NCBI GenBank assembly: GCA_037951105.1
Contig: JBAMJV010001866.1
Span: 1 to 64,000, forward strand
DNA: 64,000 bases
DNA from: Echinarachnius parma
Lineage: Eukaryota; Echinodermata; Echinoidea; Clypeasteroida; Echinarachniidae
Direction of reading: 5' to 3'
The notes under the pieces: generated by a model
What the model was told of the DNA's origin: nothing
Seen by the model: only the letters and a program-made list of their open reading frames with translations
Database searches by the model: none
Position numbers and translations under genes: made by a program
In this document: positions 27,401 to 42,400 of the stretch, one piece after another
Layout: each line of letters opens with the position of its first letter
How positions within the stretch are numbered: position 1 is the first letter of the stretch

Positions 27401-30400
27401 TAATACATATTTGTATTTGGGTTAATAGTGATGGTTGTAAAGTTCAAGTATATGGACGTTTAACAGTTATCCATGTGATTAAAATATTGCAGACTTTGCT
27501 TTTTTCTCTTGAACCTTTCCCCTTGATGATAACGTTCATCTTTGGTGTTCCAGGGAAAAGAAAGCATGGGGGCGGCGGGCGAATTCGCCCCCGAAATGCC
27601 AAAAAGAGCCCCCACCCCCGATTTTTCTGCATGATCGGATCGTGATAGAATGCCGATCCGACGATCACTTACAGCATTAGAGCTAAATAGTAGCCAAAGA
27701 AAAAAAAGAAGAAAAAAAAGAGCCAACATTTTTAGCCCCCGAAAGTTGGAAAAGTAGCCCCCGAAAACGTCCATAAAATTAGATAGGGAGCCCCCGAAAT
27801 AAAAAATATTAATTTTTTCGCTGTGGTGTTCATATAACCAGATATAGACTTACTGTACATGGGGAGCCAACACCCGAAAACCAATTATCTGATTATGTGA
27901 AGCTGAAAGAGATGTGAGCAGTCCATTTGACCAAAACTTGCACAGGAAAAAATACGTTTCCAGAAATATTTGATCAGAATCTTTCTACTGATCATTTGTT
28001 CATGGGTCTGTGGAGGTAGTGATTTGAATTGAAGACTACTGGTATCATCTATTGTCTAATAGAAGGACTGGTTATATGTTCCTATCACAATAGAACTAGC
28101 ATGTTTCTTCAGATGCACAACACAAATCTATGTAACGTACATAACGAAAGATAATAAAATACTCCATGAAAAACAATTTTGGTAATATTTTGGCCATCTA
28201 GCCTTTGTCTGAATAATTTTAATTCATAATTCAACAAAATCAACAAAACAAAAGGCGTCTCCAAGAACGCCAAATTGTAGTAGCCCGCAAAGCGTGGCGA
28301 GAAGTATACGTCACACCATGCAGGAATTAATATTTTATTTTAGGGGGCTACTTTTCCAATCTGATGGATATCCAGAAATTTGTTACGTAATAACCCTAAA
28401 GATGGTAATTTTAGGGGCTACCTACTGATTTCAGAGGGCTAATTTGAAAATTAGGGGGCAAAATCGCCCTCCGCCCCTGTATATTTCCTACCCTGACGTC
28501 ACAAACAAATTAAAGGGAGATGGGGAGGGAGGGGGAGGGGGGGGGGGGGGGTGAGACAAAAGGGGACGGTGTGGGAAGAGATGGGGGAAACTAATTAATC
28601 GGATGCATAATTATGAATTAAAATTAGTCAGTTTGACAACTTGGGCCTATAGCCGAAATAATTACCAAATATTTAATGGAGTATTTTTTATTAAATTTCA
28701 TTGTTTTCTTACATTTTGACTCGGAGCAGAACTTTTACGTTTTTATACACACTTGTGTACATAATTCTGTATCCCTACAACCCTGTGAGTTACCAATGCC
28801 TGTATTCATTCATGCATGTATGAAACCCACCAAGTGCCTGCAACTGTATATATCCGCATCATGCGGAGTTTGTTTGCAGTATCAAAAAGAAGAAGAATGT
28901 GTGCATTATTAGAAGCACAAAGTATTTGCAGACCCCAATATATGAGCAGTAATTGCTTGGTTGCTCTTGGCAACCAAAAAAAGCTCTGCTTTTAGCAACT
29001 CAAAAATGGCGCAAGAAATATCACCCTCCAATTCTGGTACTGCATTATCTCCACTACCCATTAGTGCCTCCCAAGAGGCACAGACCATTCATCAATCATG
29101 AATGAAATTGAAACAAAAAATTGTGATAAAAAAAAAAATTACTTTTGATGTTTACAATCGAATGGTGTTGAATTTGTAACAAGTTGATACCTTTGATCAT
29201 ACATGAATGAATACAAAAAAAAAGGAATTTGTGTTTTTTTGTTTTGTTTTACTTTCAGTGTTTACAATCGAATGGTTTTTAAATTTGAATTTGGTAAATT
29301 TTTCTCTTACTTGGGAGTATGTAAGGTCTACATCCAAAGGTTGTATCCAACCATCAGTCCTTCATACATGTCCAATAAAACAAAATAGAATATGCGCGTG
29401 CTTTATCAAATAATCCTGTAGCCTTGTAATGTGTGGAAGTTCGGATAAATTCAATATAACCTTTTAAAAACGTGTATATTTTCACATGCAACAGCATTTA
29501 TTTCATACATTCACATAATTATATTGATCAAAGTGCATGCTATGTATGAACCATTATGATGGTTTGCGCATTATTAATGCTTAGGTTCATCCACTTTATT
29601 TGCACAATTTTGGCCGGATTTGGCGGTGTACATACATGGTTTGGATGGCTGAATATTAGCTGTGTGTAATCAGCCACAGTTACGATAAATGCATTAAATC
29701 TTCAAGTTGCCCGCTAATATTCACTTACAGAACTTGTGATGTACTGGAAATGCATTAAATCTTACTGATACTCTACTGATAGTACCTGGCAGTGCAAGCT
29801 ATAAATGCATTAAGTCCTGGTTAAATATTGCCCGAGTGCTATTAACAGTAAAACTGGTCAAAATACGTGAGAACGCGTATCGGTACATCTCTTGACAATT
29901 TTGAAATTAACCTTTACCAAATCAGTTTTCTTCTCCCTAAAAAATTCAATTAACCCGATATTGAGCAAGATGGTATTAAATTTGGGGAAATTCAGAAATT
30001 TACCCCTTCGCTTTTCAAGGTCTTTTGAGATACATCAGGTGACAGCAGAAATTGATTAGTAGTCTTGATTTCATGCACAAGGGAAGTATTTCCCCCCCTA
30101 TTATAGGGCTCCACAGGGCTCTGTTTGATTCAGTTATTCAGTCGGGCATGTCAAATTTGGCATTAAGGACATTTCGGTGGCTCATTTGGCATTTGGTAAC
30201 CATATTGGTTGCCTGATCTGGCAACCAAATTTGACCTTTTATGAAATTGTACTTGCCCGACATCAGGGGAAAATGAATAACGAAAACTTCCAGAGCGACA
30301 TGTTTTTGTGTAAGGCTTGAACAGCAATTCATTCACTCTTTTGAATTCTGTTCTGTATCTACATAGTAGGATCATGAACAGCTTTAAATGGAATGCATTT

Positions 30401-33400
30401 TTTTATTTTCCTTCCAGTTAAATTGAATGCTTCTGGCATTATTTAAAAAGCGAATTAATTGAGTCTGTTCTACATGTCACATTTAATTCCCACTTAAAAA
30501 AAAACCCATTTCACTCGGGAAATAGACTGTGACGGCACATTTATTATGCCATATTAACAGAATCCATCAATGGAAGCATTGAAGTTTATTATTCTTTACA
30601 GGCTCATTATGCCATTTTTACAACTTTGAATCCTACAGCGAGTCCATTTATTATGCATTGTAGATTGCTATATCCTCGGGTGAGAGTGAGAAGGGCGTTA
30701 AGTCGATTTTTTGATAAATTGAGTTATGCATACCATCTTGTAGGTAAGAGCCTCCTCTTTGTGATGTGAATTTGTTGGATTATGGAGTGTCAAATTTGGG
30801 GAATGTTTGTAAAATATGAAACGAGGCTCGACACTGGCACTTGCCCGCTTGTCCGAGGCAAGTAAAAATTGATGTCAGGCAAGTAAAATAACATAAATGG
30901 TCTAGTTTGCTTGCCCAATTGGGCAACTTTAATTTCTCTGTAGTTCCTTACATTAATATATTCTAGAAGTAAGCGGGCAAGTAAATTGTCTGTTTGGGCA
31001 AGTAAAATTTGATCATCTATGATTTTACTTGCCCGAACAGGCTAGTTGAGTAAAAAGTTAGTGTGGAGGCTAGGCTTGTATAAAAGTGATTTTCATTTGG
31101 TTTCTATATTTCGACATGGCATTCAAACTTTAATTCTTAATCATGTGATTATCTCTGAAGTATAAGAAGTGACTTAGCACCCTTCTCTTTTTAAACCAAC
31201 TTTATATTGATTGATGTTTGTTCATTATGCATGCAGTCACAGCAGATAAATCTTCTAACTCGCTATCTGATCAATCGCCATTGGCAGGTCACATTGTAGA
31301 TGAACAGTGATAAACAATGTAAAATGAAGACAATTTTAATTAATTTGTTTATCTAATCAATCCACTACCAGGGTGGTTTCTTCAGTAATGAACAATCTTT
31401 GTTATCATATAATTTTGTTGAGAAGATCAGTCTTTTTAAATCAATCTGAAAGTTGTTGTTTGTTATATATAAAGGGGAAGAGTACTGATTAGATTAATGA
31501 ATCAGTGATGAAACTTGACGGTTTTGATTAAATAGACAAATGTGTGTTGATAAGGAAAAAAATGAGTTGTAATTTAACTTATTTAAGAAATTTGTTTAAA
31601 GTGTTTATGCAGTGGTTGCGTCTGTTTTACAAGCAGGTTGTATCAATTTTGTATAAAGAGCTAATTTTCCGTTTGTGCAGTGCTATAAATTTATTTTGTA
31701 TATTTCATATTTCTTTTTATTTAGTTAGTAGCGGTAATGAATATGAAGGTACCTGGAAATTATTTAAATGGAGAGAAATATATACTTTGTCATTGCTACA
31801 CTATCCTTCTACAGTGGATGCCCGTGATACAAAATGGGATCAATTTAATCAATACTTTTGAATTGTGTGTCAGACTGTGGAATAGGTTTAAGGGATGAAT
31901 TTTTTTCTGTGTGAATTCATTGATGTATTACAAAACGGAATTTTTTTAAAAGGTGCCAGAAAATTTAATTTGGGTAAAACGTCATCTAAGCATTGGTTCA
32001 CATCGTTAATGTAACCATGCGACTCCCGGTAATGATTTGAACAAAAATATCAAAAGGAGATTCCAGAAAACTTTCTAAATGGTGGAAGATTACTTACGTA
32101 AAGAAACATTTGGGAAATGAAAAAAAAGGAAGATAAATCAGATATGCTGGTCATAATTAATTTCACGTGTGAACAAAAATAAAAACTAGTGGGGCCAGAT
32201 AAATGATTACAAGACAAAATATAGCTTCAGAGGTTAAGACACATTTAATACAGTGATGAATAAACATTTTAAAAAGTCATACAAATGTGCTGGTCACAAT
32301 GTAATTACACACACAAAAAGAAATAATTGGGACCAGAAAACTTTCTATAACTAAATGATCAGAGATAACTTTTAGGTAGATAAATATTTTATTGGTTGGT
32401 AGGAAGGATAAGCCTAATTTGCTGGTCATTCTCCAACTATGTACCAAAATGCATTCCTTTTTTAGACCTTTAGATTAGGCCACAGTTTTTCTGTATAATA
32501 CAGGGCTTGATGCTCATTCGAGCAAGTACAAGAATTTCCTCAAATGTTGTTGGCCTGAAACAATTTATTTGTAAAAAAACGATTTACAATACATTGTCGC
32601 ATCACCAGTTTGATACCAAAAATATTTAAAGTACCATACATGTAACATAAACTGTGCTTGGTACAGTATAATGCAGTATAATGTACAGCGCATCTTATCA
32701 CATTGCAGTCGAGGATGGCTGGTATATAGGTTATGATTTATCCCTTAACCCTAAACTCATCAAGCTAGTGCAGGTACAAGGTATGTAAATATCGAAGCAA
32801 TGTGGCTATCTGTATCGGTGGTAATATTATGTTGCGAATGCTTACTGTCAACATATATATATTTCCACTACACTACAGGGATATGTTACTACAACAGGCA
32901 CTCTGAGAGTTAACATACATGTACCCGTAGTATATGTACTGTAGTCCTCCTGGTATTAATTTGATTATAGACCCTCAGCATGCTTATGCTTTCCCCTATT
33001 ATCCTTTTTTTTCTTTCACCACCCACCATGCACTGTAAAGACTGCTGTCCGTCACACACAGAGCCAGAGAAGCCTCGCCACGTCTCAGATATTAATATGC
33101 CCGCAATTGGATTTAGCGGTCGGTCGTGGTTTAAAAAAGGCTAGCTGGGAGGAAAAGCTCTGCCTTTCTCTGTTCTATTACATTGTATAAATTGCCGGAG
33201 GCAACGGTTGGCCCGAAGACATCCAGCATTGCTTGCACGCTCGCTCGCTGGATTCGCTTGCTTGCTCGAGTCGCTAGCTGGCTGGTTGGTGACAAAAGGC
33301 GTACTGATTTGCCAAGAATAGAGCTCCATCACCCATCCATTCATACAGATATTGCTCCAATCTCAAACATACTCGGTGATCAATCTCACTGATACTGTAA

Positions 33401-36400
33401 ACTAACGTACTAACGTAATGTACTATATACAGTTGAATCAGATTGCTGTATCACACATTTTGAGCACATCATGGCATTTAATAAATCTGGGGGTTATTAT
33501 GTTTTGTATCAAAACCCGATAATAACTTTTAGTAAAACAAAATATGATATGGATGGACAGGTGAAAGCCTGCACATCCCCCATTTTAAAATTATTTTATT
33601 TAAAATGACCTGCATTTCCATTCATTCAGTTATTGTTCAACCTCATTCATACTCGCTGATACTGTAAGCTGACATGTGTACTATACAGTTAAATCAGTTG
33701 GCTGTATCACGCATTATGGGCACATTTTAAAACATTATTTTAGATGTGTTACCTTACCATAATTAAAGTTGGAAATCCTCCAGAAAAAAATGATAACTGA
33801 CTTAATCACATTTAAATTTCTAAAAAGTAGCTGTATACGTATCGTAGTTTAGAAGGTAGTAACCATTTGATTGTTTGAAGTGAAATACAATGTAATATTA
33901 ATATAACACAGTTTGTGTATATTTTTATGCCACAATTAAATGAATTTTAATTTGTTGAAATTGCCCAACTTGGGCAATTTAAAATAAATCACTGCAACAT
34001 ATCGTAATTCTGTCAATGTAATACTGTCCTTTTAAATTTTTATTCACTAGTTGATAAAGTGTGAAGCATGCAGATTTCTGGTTGGAATGATAGAATGGCC
34101 CCATTGCTATCTGTGTGCAAGTCTACCCGATATCATAGCATACCCCATAGCGTTAGATCTACGTGGCCGTAGATTATGACTCGGCATGAATGCATCTCCT
34201 TGGTTGTGGCCTTGGTAACCATGGCGACAGCATCTTGACCTAACAAATGCTTTATTCTCTCTGCTCTAGTGCCGGAGGCCATGTTGCTTCATCTATTGTG
34301 GCCATGATAATGGGTCTGTTTATTTTGGGAAATGTTTTGTGGGTGTGACAAATCTTAAATAAATGAAAAATGATCGGTAGTAGCGGCCAAAACATTGCTG
34401 TTCAGCATCTCTACATTGTAAGTCTACGGAAAAATAACAGTAACATTCAGAAACTTTACCACAATGAAATATAGCATTTTCTGTTGCAATGATCAGTGTT
34501 ATCTCCATCTTTCTGGTAAAATGTTGATATAATCTTTACCAGCATTTTACTAGCATTCCCTTTTTATTCTCTGTCCTAAAAGATAAAAAAAGAGAACAGG
34601 GTTCTTTCTGATCTAGTTTTCATGCGTCTTTTGTTCTAAATGTTCTCAATTATTTGGTCTGTTTCTGTGGGCAAGTGCCTAAAGCCCACCGCACACTACA
34701 CGATCTGACCCGATCCGACGAACGATTCAGTATCTGAACAATACTACATGTATGTAATACGCGTGCATGGCTTTAGTTCAGATACTCAGTTGTTCGTCGG
34801 ATCATGTAGTGTGCGGTGGGCTTTAGAGTTATGCTTGCCCACAACTGATTCTGACTTGCCCCGGGCAAGCAGGCAAGTGACTAATTGCATTCAGTACTGG
34901 TCCTGAAATACTTGGGCTGAAGGAATTTTTTTCTTTTTATTTCAAAAATCAAACAGTGGCTCCTTCATAGGCCCCTGGCCACTCCTTCGAAATAGAATAT
35001 TTGAGATCGGGTTCTGTACATGTATGTGATGACACATGCGGTACCCCGGGATACCGCGTTGTGTAGCGCCATCTTGCGTCCAACCGTACCGCAGCTATTG
35101 CGTTGTGCATGCAGTGCAGCGCGCAATTGTATGCACGCTATACCCACAGTACAGCCCTAAAAATTAAATAAATAATTAAACAAAATGGCGGATTTTTGTC
35201 TGGTACCCCGGGGTACCGTTTATGTCATCATGTACTGTATACTTGCTCCTTGAATATTGAACGTACAGTAGGTTAAACTTGTTTGCAGAACATTATTCCC
35301 TTTTTACCCTGTTGTAACCCGGAAGTTATCGCAGGCATACCAGCTCCTGTGTACATTTAAATATGCAGGCACCCATATTCTTTGTGATTATTTTAAATAT
35401 ATTCAATGATGAAAATGTTGGACGCTATTATATTGCACTGATGTAGAGCCATCAGAAATAATTATGGATGAATTGCAAATCTTTTTCCAGTGAAATTTTT
35501 CTTTTTCTTCAGTTAAGTAAAGTTTTGTAATGTACAAAGTTAATTATATGGGTACTAGTACATTTTCTGTTTTGTGCCGGTGTAGCATAAGAGATACAAT
35601 TAGTATTGCATGAAATAGGTTTAGAATATAATCATGAATATTTCAGGGTTATCTTTCTCTAGGGAGTCGTTGTGTGGTCACAGAAGTCATTGTGTTGTAA
35701 TAGTGGATTTTATATTTCTGTAGCTAAAATATACAAATTTAAATCATTTGAGAATTGAGATGTGTACTGAACTAACCTGGGCCATTTACTCTTTAACCCA
35801 GTTCAGGGCTTCGGGTTTATCACACTATTTTTTATTCTCTACTGGCCCATATGGGCAAGTAGAATAATGAATGTTACTTGCCCAAACAGAAAATGTACCT
35901 ACCTGCTTACTTTTAGATGAGATTTATAGTATAAGCAGGGCTCGACACTAGCACTTGCCCTATGGCCGGGGCAAGTAAAAATTGAAGTTGGGCAAGTAAA
36001 ATGTCATGAATGGCCTAGTTTGGTTGCCCGATCGGGCAAGTACATTTTTGGTCAACTATGAGAGAATAATGTAATTCCTGAGGTTTAAATCTCATCTAGA
36101 AGTAAGCGGGCAAGTGAACTTTCTGTTCGGGCAAGTAAAATTTGAAAAGTTATGATTTTACTTGCCCGAATGGGCCAGTAAGGAAACAAGTTAGTGTAGA
36201 GGCTTGGTATAAGGAATTACATTCTGCTCATAGTTGCACAGAAATGTTTGTTGCCCGATCGGGCAACCCAACTAGACCATTTAAGAAATTTTACTTGCCC
36301 GGCAACAATTTTTACTTGCCCCAGGCAATTGGGCTAGTGCTAGTGTCGAGCCCTGACTTTATTATGTTTCTTGTATTGAAATGCATGTTTAATAAAGAAT

Positions 36401-39400
36401 GAGCAGTGAGCATCTCATCACCAGGGCTCGAAACTTCACACTTGCCCTCTTGCCCGGGGCAAGTAAAAATTGATGTCGGGCAAGTAAAATTCCATAAAAG
36501 GTCTAGTTTGCTTGCCGATTGGGCAACTTAAATTTCTCTTCAACCGCAAGAGTAGAGTGTAATTCCATACATTGTGTAAATCTCATAAAATGGGCAAGTA
36601 AATTTCTGTTTGGGCAAGTAAAATTTGAACATTTATGATTTTACTTGAATAAACGGCCGGCCTATTAGAGGAAACAAATTAGTGTGGAGGCATCCTCTAT
36701 GTTCATATCTCATGTAGATTTGCACACAGCAGGTAAATCAATATTTCTTTTGGAGATCAATTTAGAATCTAGTTTGCATATATTGCACACTTTCTACATT
36801 CTCCGTTTCCAATTCAACTCATATCTTGGCCAAGACTGCATTTCATTTATTTGGCATGAACATTTTCAGACCTCCTGTATCTATCTATGCAAACATCTTT
36901 AGATTTGCACACAGGTAAATCAATATTTATTTTCTGGAATAATTTTGAATACCGTAGTTTGGATAAAGCACACATTCTATATTCTTTGTTTTAATTTGAA
37001 CTCCTATCTTGGCCAAGACTTCATTTATTGAATTCCTTGGACATGAACATTTTCATTCAGACTATGATGTATGCAAATAAAGGCAATTAAGTTGATATAC
37101 GACAATGAGGATGTCTCCACTCTCCAAGTACTGTACTTATTTATATACGGAACTCTGCCTTGTTTTTCTTTGGAAACGGAACAATGCAGAGATGCGGAAG
37201 GAAAAATTAGATTAAATTCTGGGGAATGAATTGATGATACTTCTATACTATATTTACTTCGCCTTATATGGGGTGATGGATGCATACTGACAGGGCTCGA
37301 CACTAGCACTTGCCCGCTTGCCCGGGGCAAGTAAAAATTAGTGTTGGGCAAGTCAAATTTAATAAGTTGTCTAGTTTGCTTGCCTAATCGGGCAACTAAA
37401 TAATTGTTCAACTACAAGAGAACAATATCATTTCATATGTGTAAATCTCATCTAGAAGTAAGAGGGCAAGTAAATTTTATGTTGGGGCAAGTAAAATGTC
37501 AAAATTTATGATTTTACTTGCCCAAACGGGCCAGTACAGAACAAATTAGTGTGGAGTCTTGGCGTACAGTATATAAACTGAACATGGCTTGCCCAAAGAC
37601 AAGCCCCCACACTAATTTTTGTCTCTACTGGCCTGTTTGGGCAAGTAAAAGCATAAATGTTACTTGCCAGAATAGACAATTTACTTGCCCGCTTACTTCT
37701 AGATGAGACTGTCATGAAAGGAACTACATTCTATTCTTGAAGTTGAAGAGAAATTTAAGTTGCCCGATCGGGCAAGCAAACTAGACCATTTATGAAATTT
37801 AACTTGCCCAACATCAATTTTTACTTGGCCCGGGCAAGTGTTAGTGTCGAGCCCTGCCTTAGAATCTTCTTATTTTCTGGTGGCTTGCCTGGCCACCTTA
37901 CTATTAGATCCCTTTAAATAATACATATTGTTCCTGTGGAATGAATGGCCGTGTACAAGTACATAATATCCAAGAAGCAGATGGCACTTTCATAAGCGCA
38001 TGTGGCACCAAGGTCATCTTGGTCATGCTACATAATATAATATATTAAACTTGATTTATATAGCTCCTAATATGATTGATAATCATCTCTAAGCCCTTTA
38101 CAATGATATTATTACCCCGGTCATAGGATAGAATGCAAATTCAGCATATATTGTGTGCACCATCTCCACTCCCTGGGGAGCATTCCTTCCAAGCGGCTCA
38201 TGGGCCTTGAGAAGATCCTTCACATATAGGCTTTCACCTCCTACCGGGTCCCCATTTATACACCTGGGTAGAGAGCAGCAATTGTGGATAAATTGTCTTG
38301 ATGAAGGACAAACGCGGTGGGCAGCCTGGGTTCGAACTCGGGGATCTCATGATTGGAAAACGCGCGCTCTAGATACCAATCTTGCCACACCACATCCACA
38401 TTGTCACACTGGTTACTTTAAAAAAGAAAATAGGGGGAAGAATGAAATGAAAATGAAATAACAGATGTTTATCATTGGTTTCACCATGGATTTTATTCTT
38501 CCTAATAAAATCCATGGTTTCAGATGACCCCGTTTCCTGATTAAGTGAATTAATTGATCTGTTTGCCTGTTAGCTCGCCCTGGAATGCTGTACAATTGAT
38601 TTTTCAGAATCGATTTATTCTGAACAATCTATATTGTTTTCCTTTACATTTTGTTAACTGCATTACATGTTCATGTACTTCTACTGATATTCTGTTATTC
38701 CATAAGGCTGTTTTTTTTTCTCTCAGGAATCCAATTAAAGCTGTACCAGAGTTGCATTATATTCAATTAAATTGTCCTCTTATTTCTTTTTGTTCTTTAA
38801 CCAGATTTAATTTTTAATGGTGAGGGGGGATCGACTGAATCGAGCATGATACAGCAAAATGTTTTCTATATTTCTGATTTTTCTATCATGTGAGGTCTAT
38901 GGTAATTTCCACCGAGTAATGTAATATTACCAGCATTTTTATAAATGCAGGCATCTAGGGCTTCTGATCACATTATGTAATAATCATCAACATATTGAGG
39001 CCTAGGGGTTCTATGGCAAATACATGTTTAACCTGTTTAAACTGCAGATACCAGTAGAATTTCATGTGAAATGCTATGGGAATGAGATGGCATTATTATG
39101 CAACATTGCTTTTGACCTTTAAATTAAGATAGTTGTATTTATGTATACTTCATTACCATAAATGGTTCAAACTAGTGATGTAGTACTTACAAATAATGAC
39201 CATTTGTAACAAACCATTTTGATTTAAAAACTACATGTAATATGATTTTTAGGTTCTAACTGACTGTCTTTGTTCACATCAAATAATATAATATTACCAA
39301 TATGTTCTAAATACATGCTGACATACAATCAATGAGCAATACACTGGCACATTGGCTTTGCCATTTGTTCATAAGAAAAAGTGGAAGAACACTGCATATA

Positions 39401-42400
39401 TGTAGGTTATTACCGATAACCGTCCCATTATTTTAGTGAAAATGAGCAAAGATAATAGGCCTTCCCCCGGATTTGCACCCGAGACCTCTGGATTGCTAGA
39501 CCGGTGCTCTACCAACTGAGCTAGAAAGCTCTTGTGATGGTTGTTCATCCCTGAACCTCTTTCAATGCTCACCATTATTTTTGAGACTGGTTACACATTA
39601 TGGAAAAAAACAGAAATACTACAGCATAGTTAGTTCAAACATGAGGCAGACAGACTAGTCACATGGCACAAGCGTATCAAACGATTACATCATCCACTTC
39701 CTTGTACGCTGTTGTCAACTGTTTGTCGACTTGGAAAGGAACACAATAAATACTCAATGGCCTTGTTTAAATAGTTACAAATAACCCATGGATGTACAAT
39801 AAAATGTACCTCTGTTTGCTTTATCTCTGGTTAGCTGCAGGTACATTGTTTTCCATTGTCTCGGGACTGATTCAGTGCAAATACTCTATAAGAACAGATA
39901 CCATAAATGTAGTAGCTAGCCTAAAATATAACATTGATGGGTATCCTTTCACAACAGAGCACAAATTAAAAGGTTAAAGGGACCTAGTAACATTGTCCAA
40001 TTCCTAAAAATCCAATTGGAATTCTAGCGGTTCCCTCATACTTTGTTGTATTCTTATTAACAAAGAAAGCATGGGACAGGTTTCGGTTTTTCAAATTTCC
40101 CTTTCGTTAAAAAGATATTTACGATTGAAGTGTTTAGATGTCAAATTATCCAATGGATCGTCAGAACCGTGTACAAAGTGAGTGCAATGAGTTTTGGTGA
40201 ATAAAGGGATCTAGTAACTTTGTTGTCATGAGCGAACAAAGATGAATGGTTGTCGGTTGATACAATGTGTATTCAATATGGGCACAAGCGTAACTATTTA
40301 CATAAATGTAGAAAAGGTTTGGCAAGTATGCAGAAATTGTATATCCTGTCATTTGTGACTGGATATAGCAAAACCCTGCACTTGTCAGCAAAAATCAAAA
40401 TTTAGATTCCCAATCCTCTAGAAAGCCCTCATCAAAAGCTTTCATTTCATGCCTTGTTCTACAAAATTGGACAGTATTTGGCAAAGATATGATTGTTTCA
40501 ATTTTACTTAACATACGTCTTTTACATACATTATGTAAACTTATAATGCCCATTTCTTCAGAACCTGAATTACCAACAAGTGCAGGGTTTTGCTAGATAT
40601 CCAGTCACATAACTTTGTATTTCTTTCAACTGTGATTCAAGGTCAGAATTATTGTCATCATCCAAGATTTTGACAACTCAAAGTTTACTCAACAATATCC
40701 ATTCCGCTGCGATAGGCAAAGTTTGTAAGCAAAATAAAGTGAGCAAATAGAAATATTTTGTTTTCTTTCTATCAACTGTTTGGTTCACTGAAAATTCTGT
40801 TTGTACAGGGTCAGCAATATTGTAATTATCAAAGACCTTCACGATTAAGTGCACCTTTTAATGCAATTTCAAGGTTACTCAAACACATCTCTTACATGGG
40901 CCATGGACACGAGCAGAATGTACTTTGTAAATCAAAGGAAATAAATCACTATTAACTATCGGGCGTTTGAATAAGTTTTGAGTGATTATTGCAGCGTGAA
41001 CATGTCCAATAATTAAAAAAAATTATTATTCAACTTTTTCTATTTGTCTAAATTTAATTTTTCTTGTCACTATTTTGATTTTCTAAATGCGGGCTCAGAC
41101 GATGCAACTGAAAGCTTGCGACAGGATGCGACTGAGATAACATGAGACTTAAACCCCTTTTTAATTGGAGTGAGCTGTTGTACTTATCAAATTTTAGATT
41201 TGTTAAACTTCCAATTTTTATATTCATAGTATTATAACTTGTATTATTTGGGCAAATTTAAGTCTAAAATTAGGAGTATGTGGAATAGTGTTTGTGTGTG
41301 AACTTACAGCAGTTTAAATTGGCAACCTTGTTTACAAGAGTACCACATGTTTCCGATCCAAAACGCGATCGCTGCAATGTTTACATTTTTTACGGCCATG
41401 ACGTCATCTACCCGGATAACGTTCTGCGCGCTTTTTAATACAATGTTTATCAGCTTAACATCCTGACAACGTCAGGACGTTACCTCGCTATTACCCTAGC
41501 CCGACTAGGTTGAATCCTACCGCGCTGTTGTCAGGACGTTACCCCGATTGGACCTTTTTAATACAAACGCGGTAGAATGTCTTCCTGACAACGTCCGGAC
41601 GTTACAGCGACTATTTTCCTCAATTAAAAAGGGGTTTTAGAGAGCTCTCTGCAACTAGTCTTGGGCATGCATCCCAAATTGTGAACATATTCAAAACTTA
41701 TTATTGGATATGTTCACGCTGCAATAATCACTCAAAACTTATTCAAACACCCGACAGTTAATACTGATTTATTTCCTTTGATTTGTTACTTAAGCTTTGC
41801 TTTGATAGCATCTTGGATCATAGCAATAATTATGACTTTAAATGAGTAGAATTAACCACGAGCAAAACATTTGAAAAAAGGGGGAAAAAAACAGGGGCCC
41901 CGTTGCAGTAAGAAATACAATCAATTGAAAAGTTGCAATTAATTGTAAGTCAGATCATGTGACTAAATGCGCAAATCTGATTGGTTCAAATGTGTATTTT
42001 TCTGACTTGCAATAAGATGCAACTTACAATCGATTGCATCTCTTTTTGCAACAGAGCCCTTGTCACATTATACAAATATTCTACACACTTGCCAAACTTT
42101 TGTTTTACATAATTCTGCTTGTGCCTATTATGTACAGCGGAGTAGATTCTGTATCAATATGTTTTTATAACATCTTGAATGATCACAATAATTCTGAGTC
42201 TGACTTTGAGCATACAGAATTTAAAATGGGCAAAACAGTTGGTAGAAAGGGGGAAAAATGACAGAATCATTCAAATATTCTGCATACTTGCCAAACTTTT
42301 CCTGCATTTATTCCACTTGTGTCTATTGCTTTGAATATATTATGTGGTTATGCAGGGCTCGACACTAGAACATGCCCGCTTGCCCAGAGCAAGTACAAAT

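Noticed and set aside
38153-38461. 102-residue open frame
   Set aside because: Lies in a dispersed SINE-like repeat with ATTATTACCCCGG wording.
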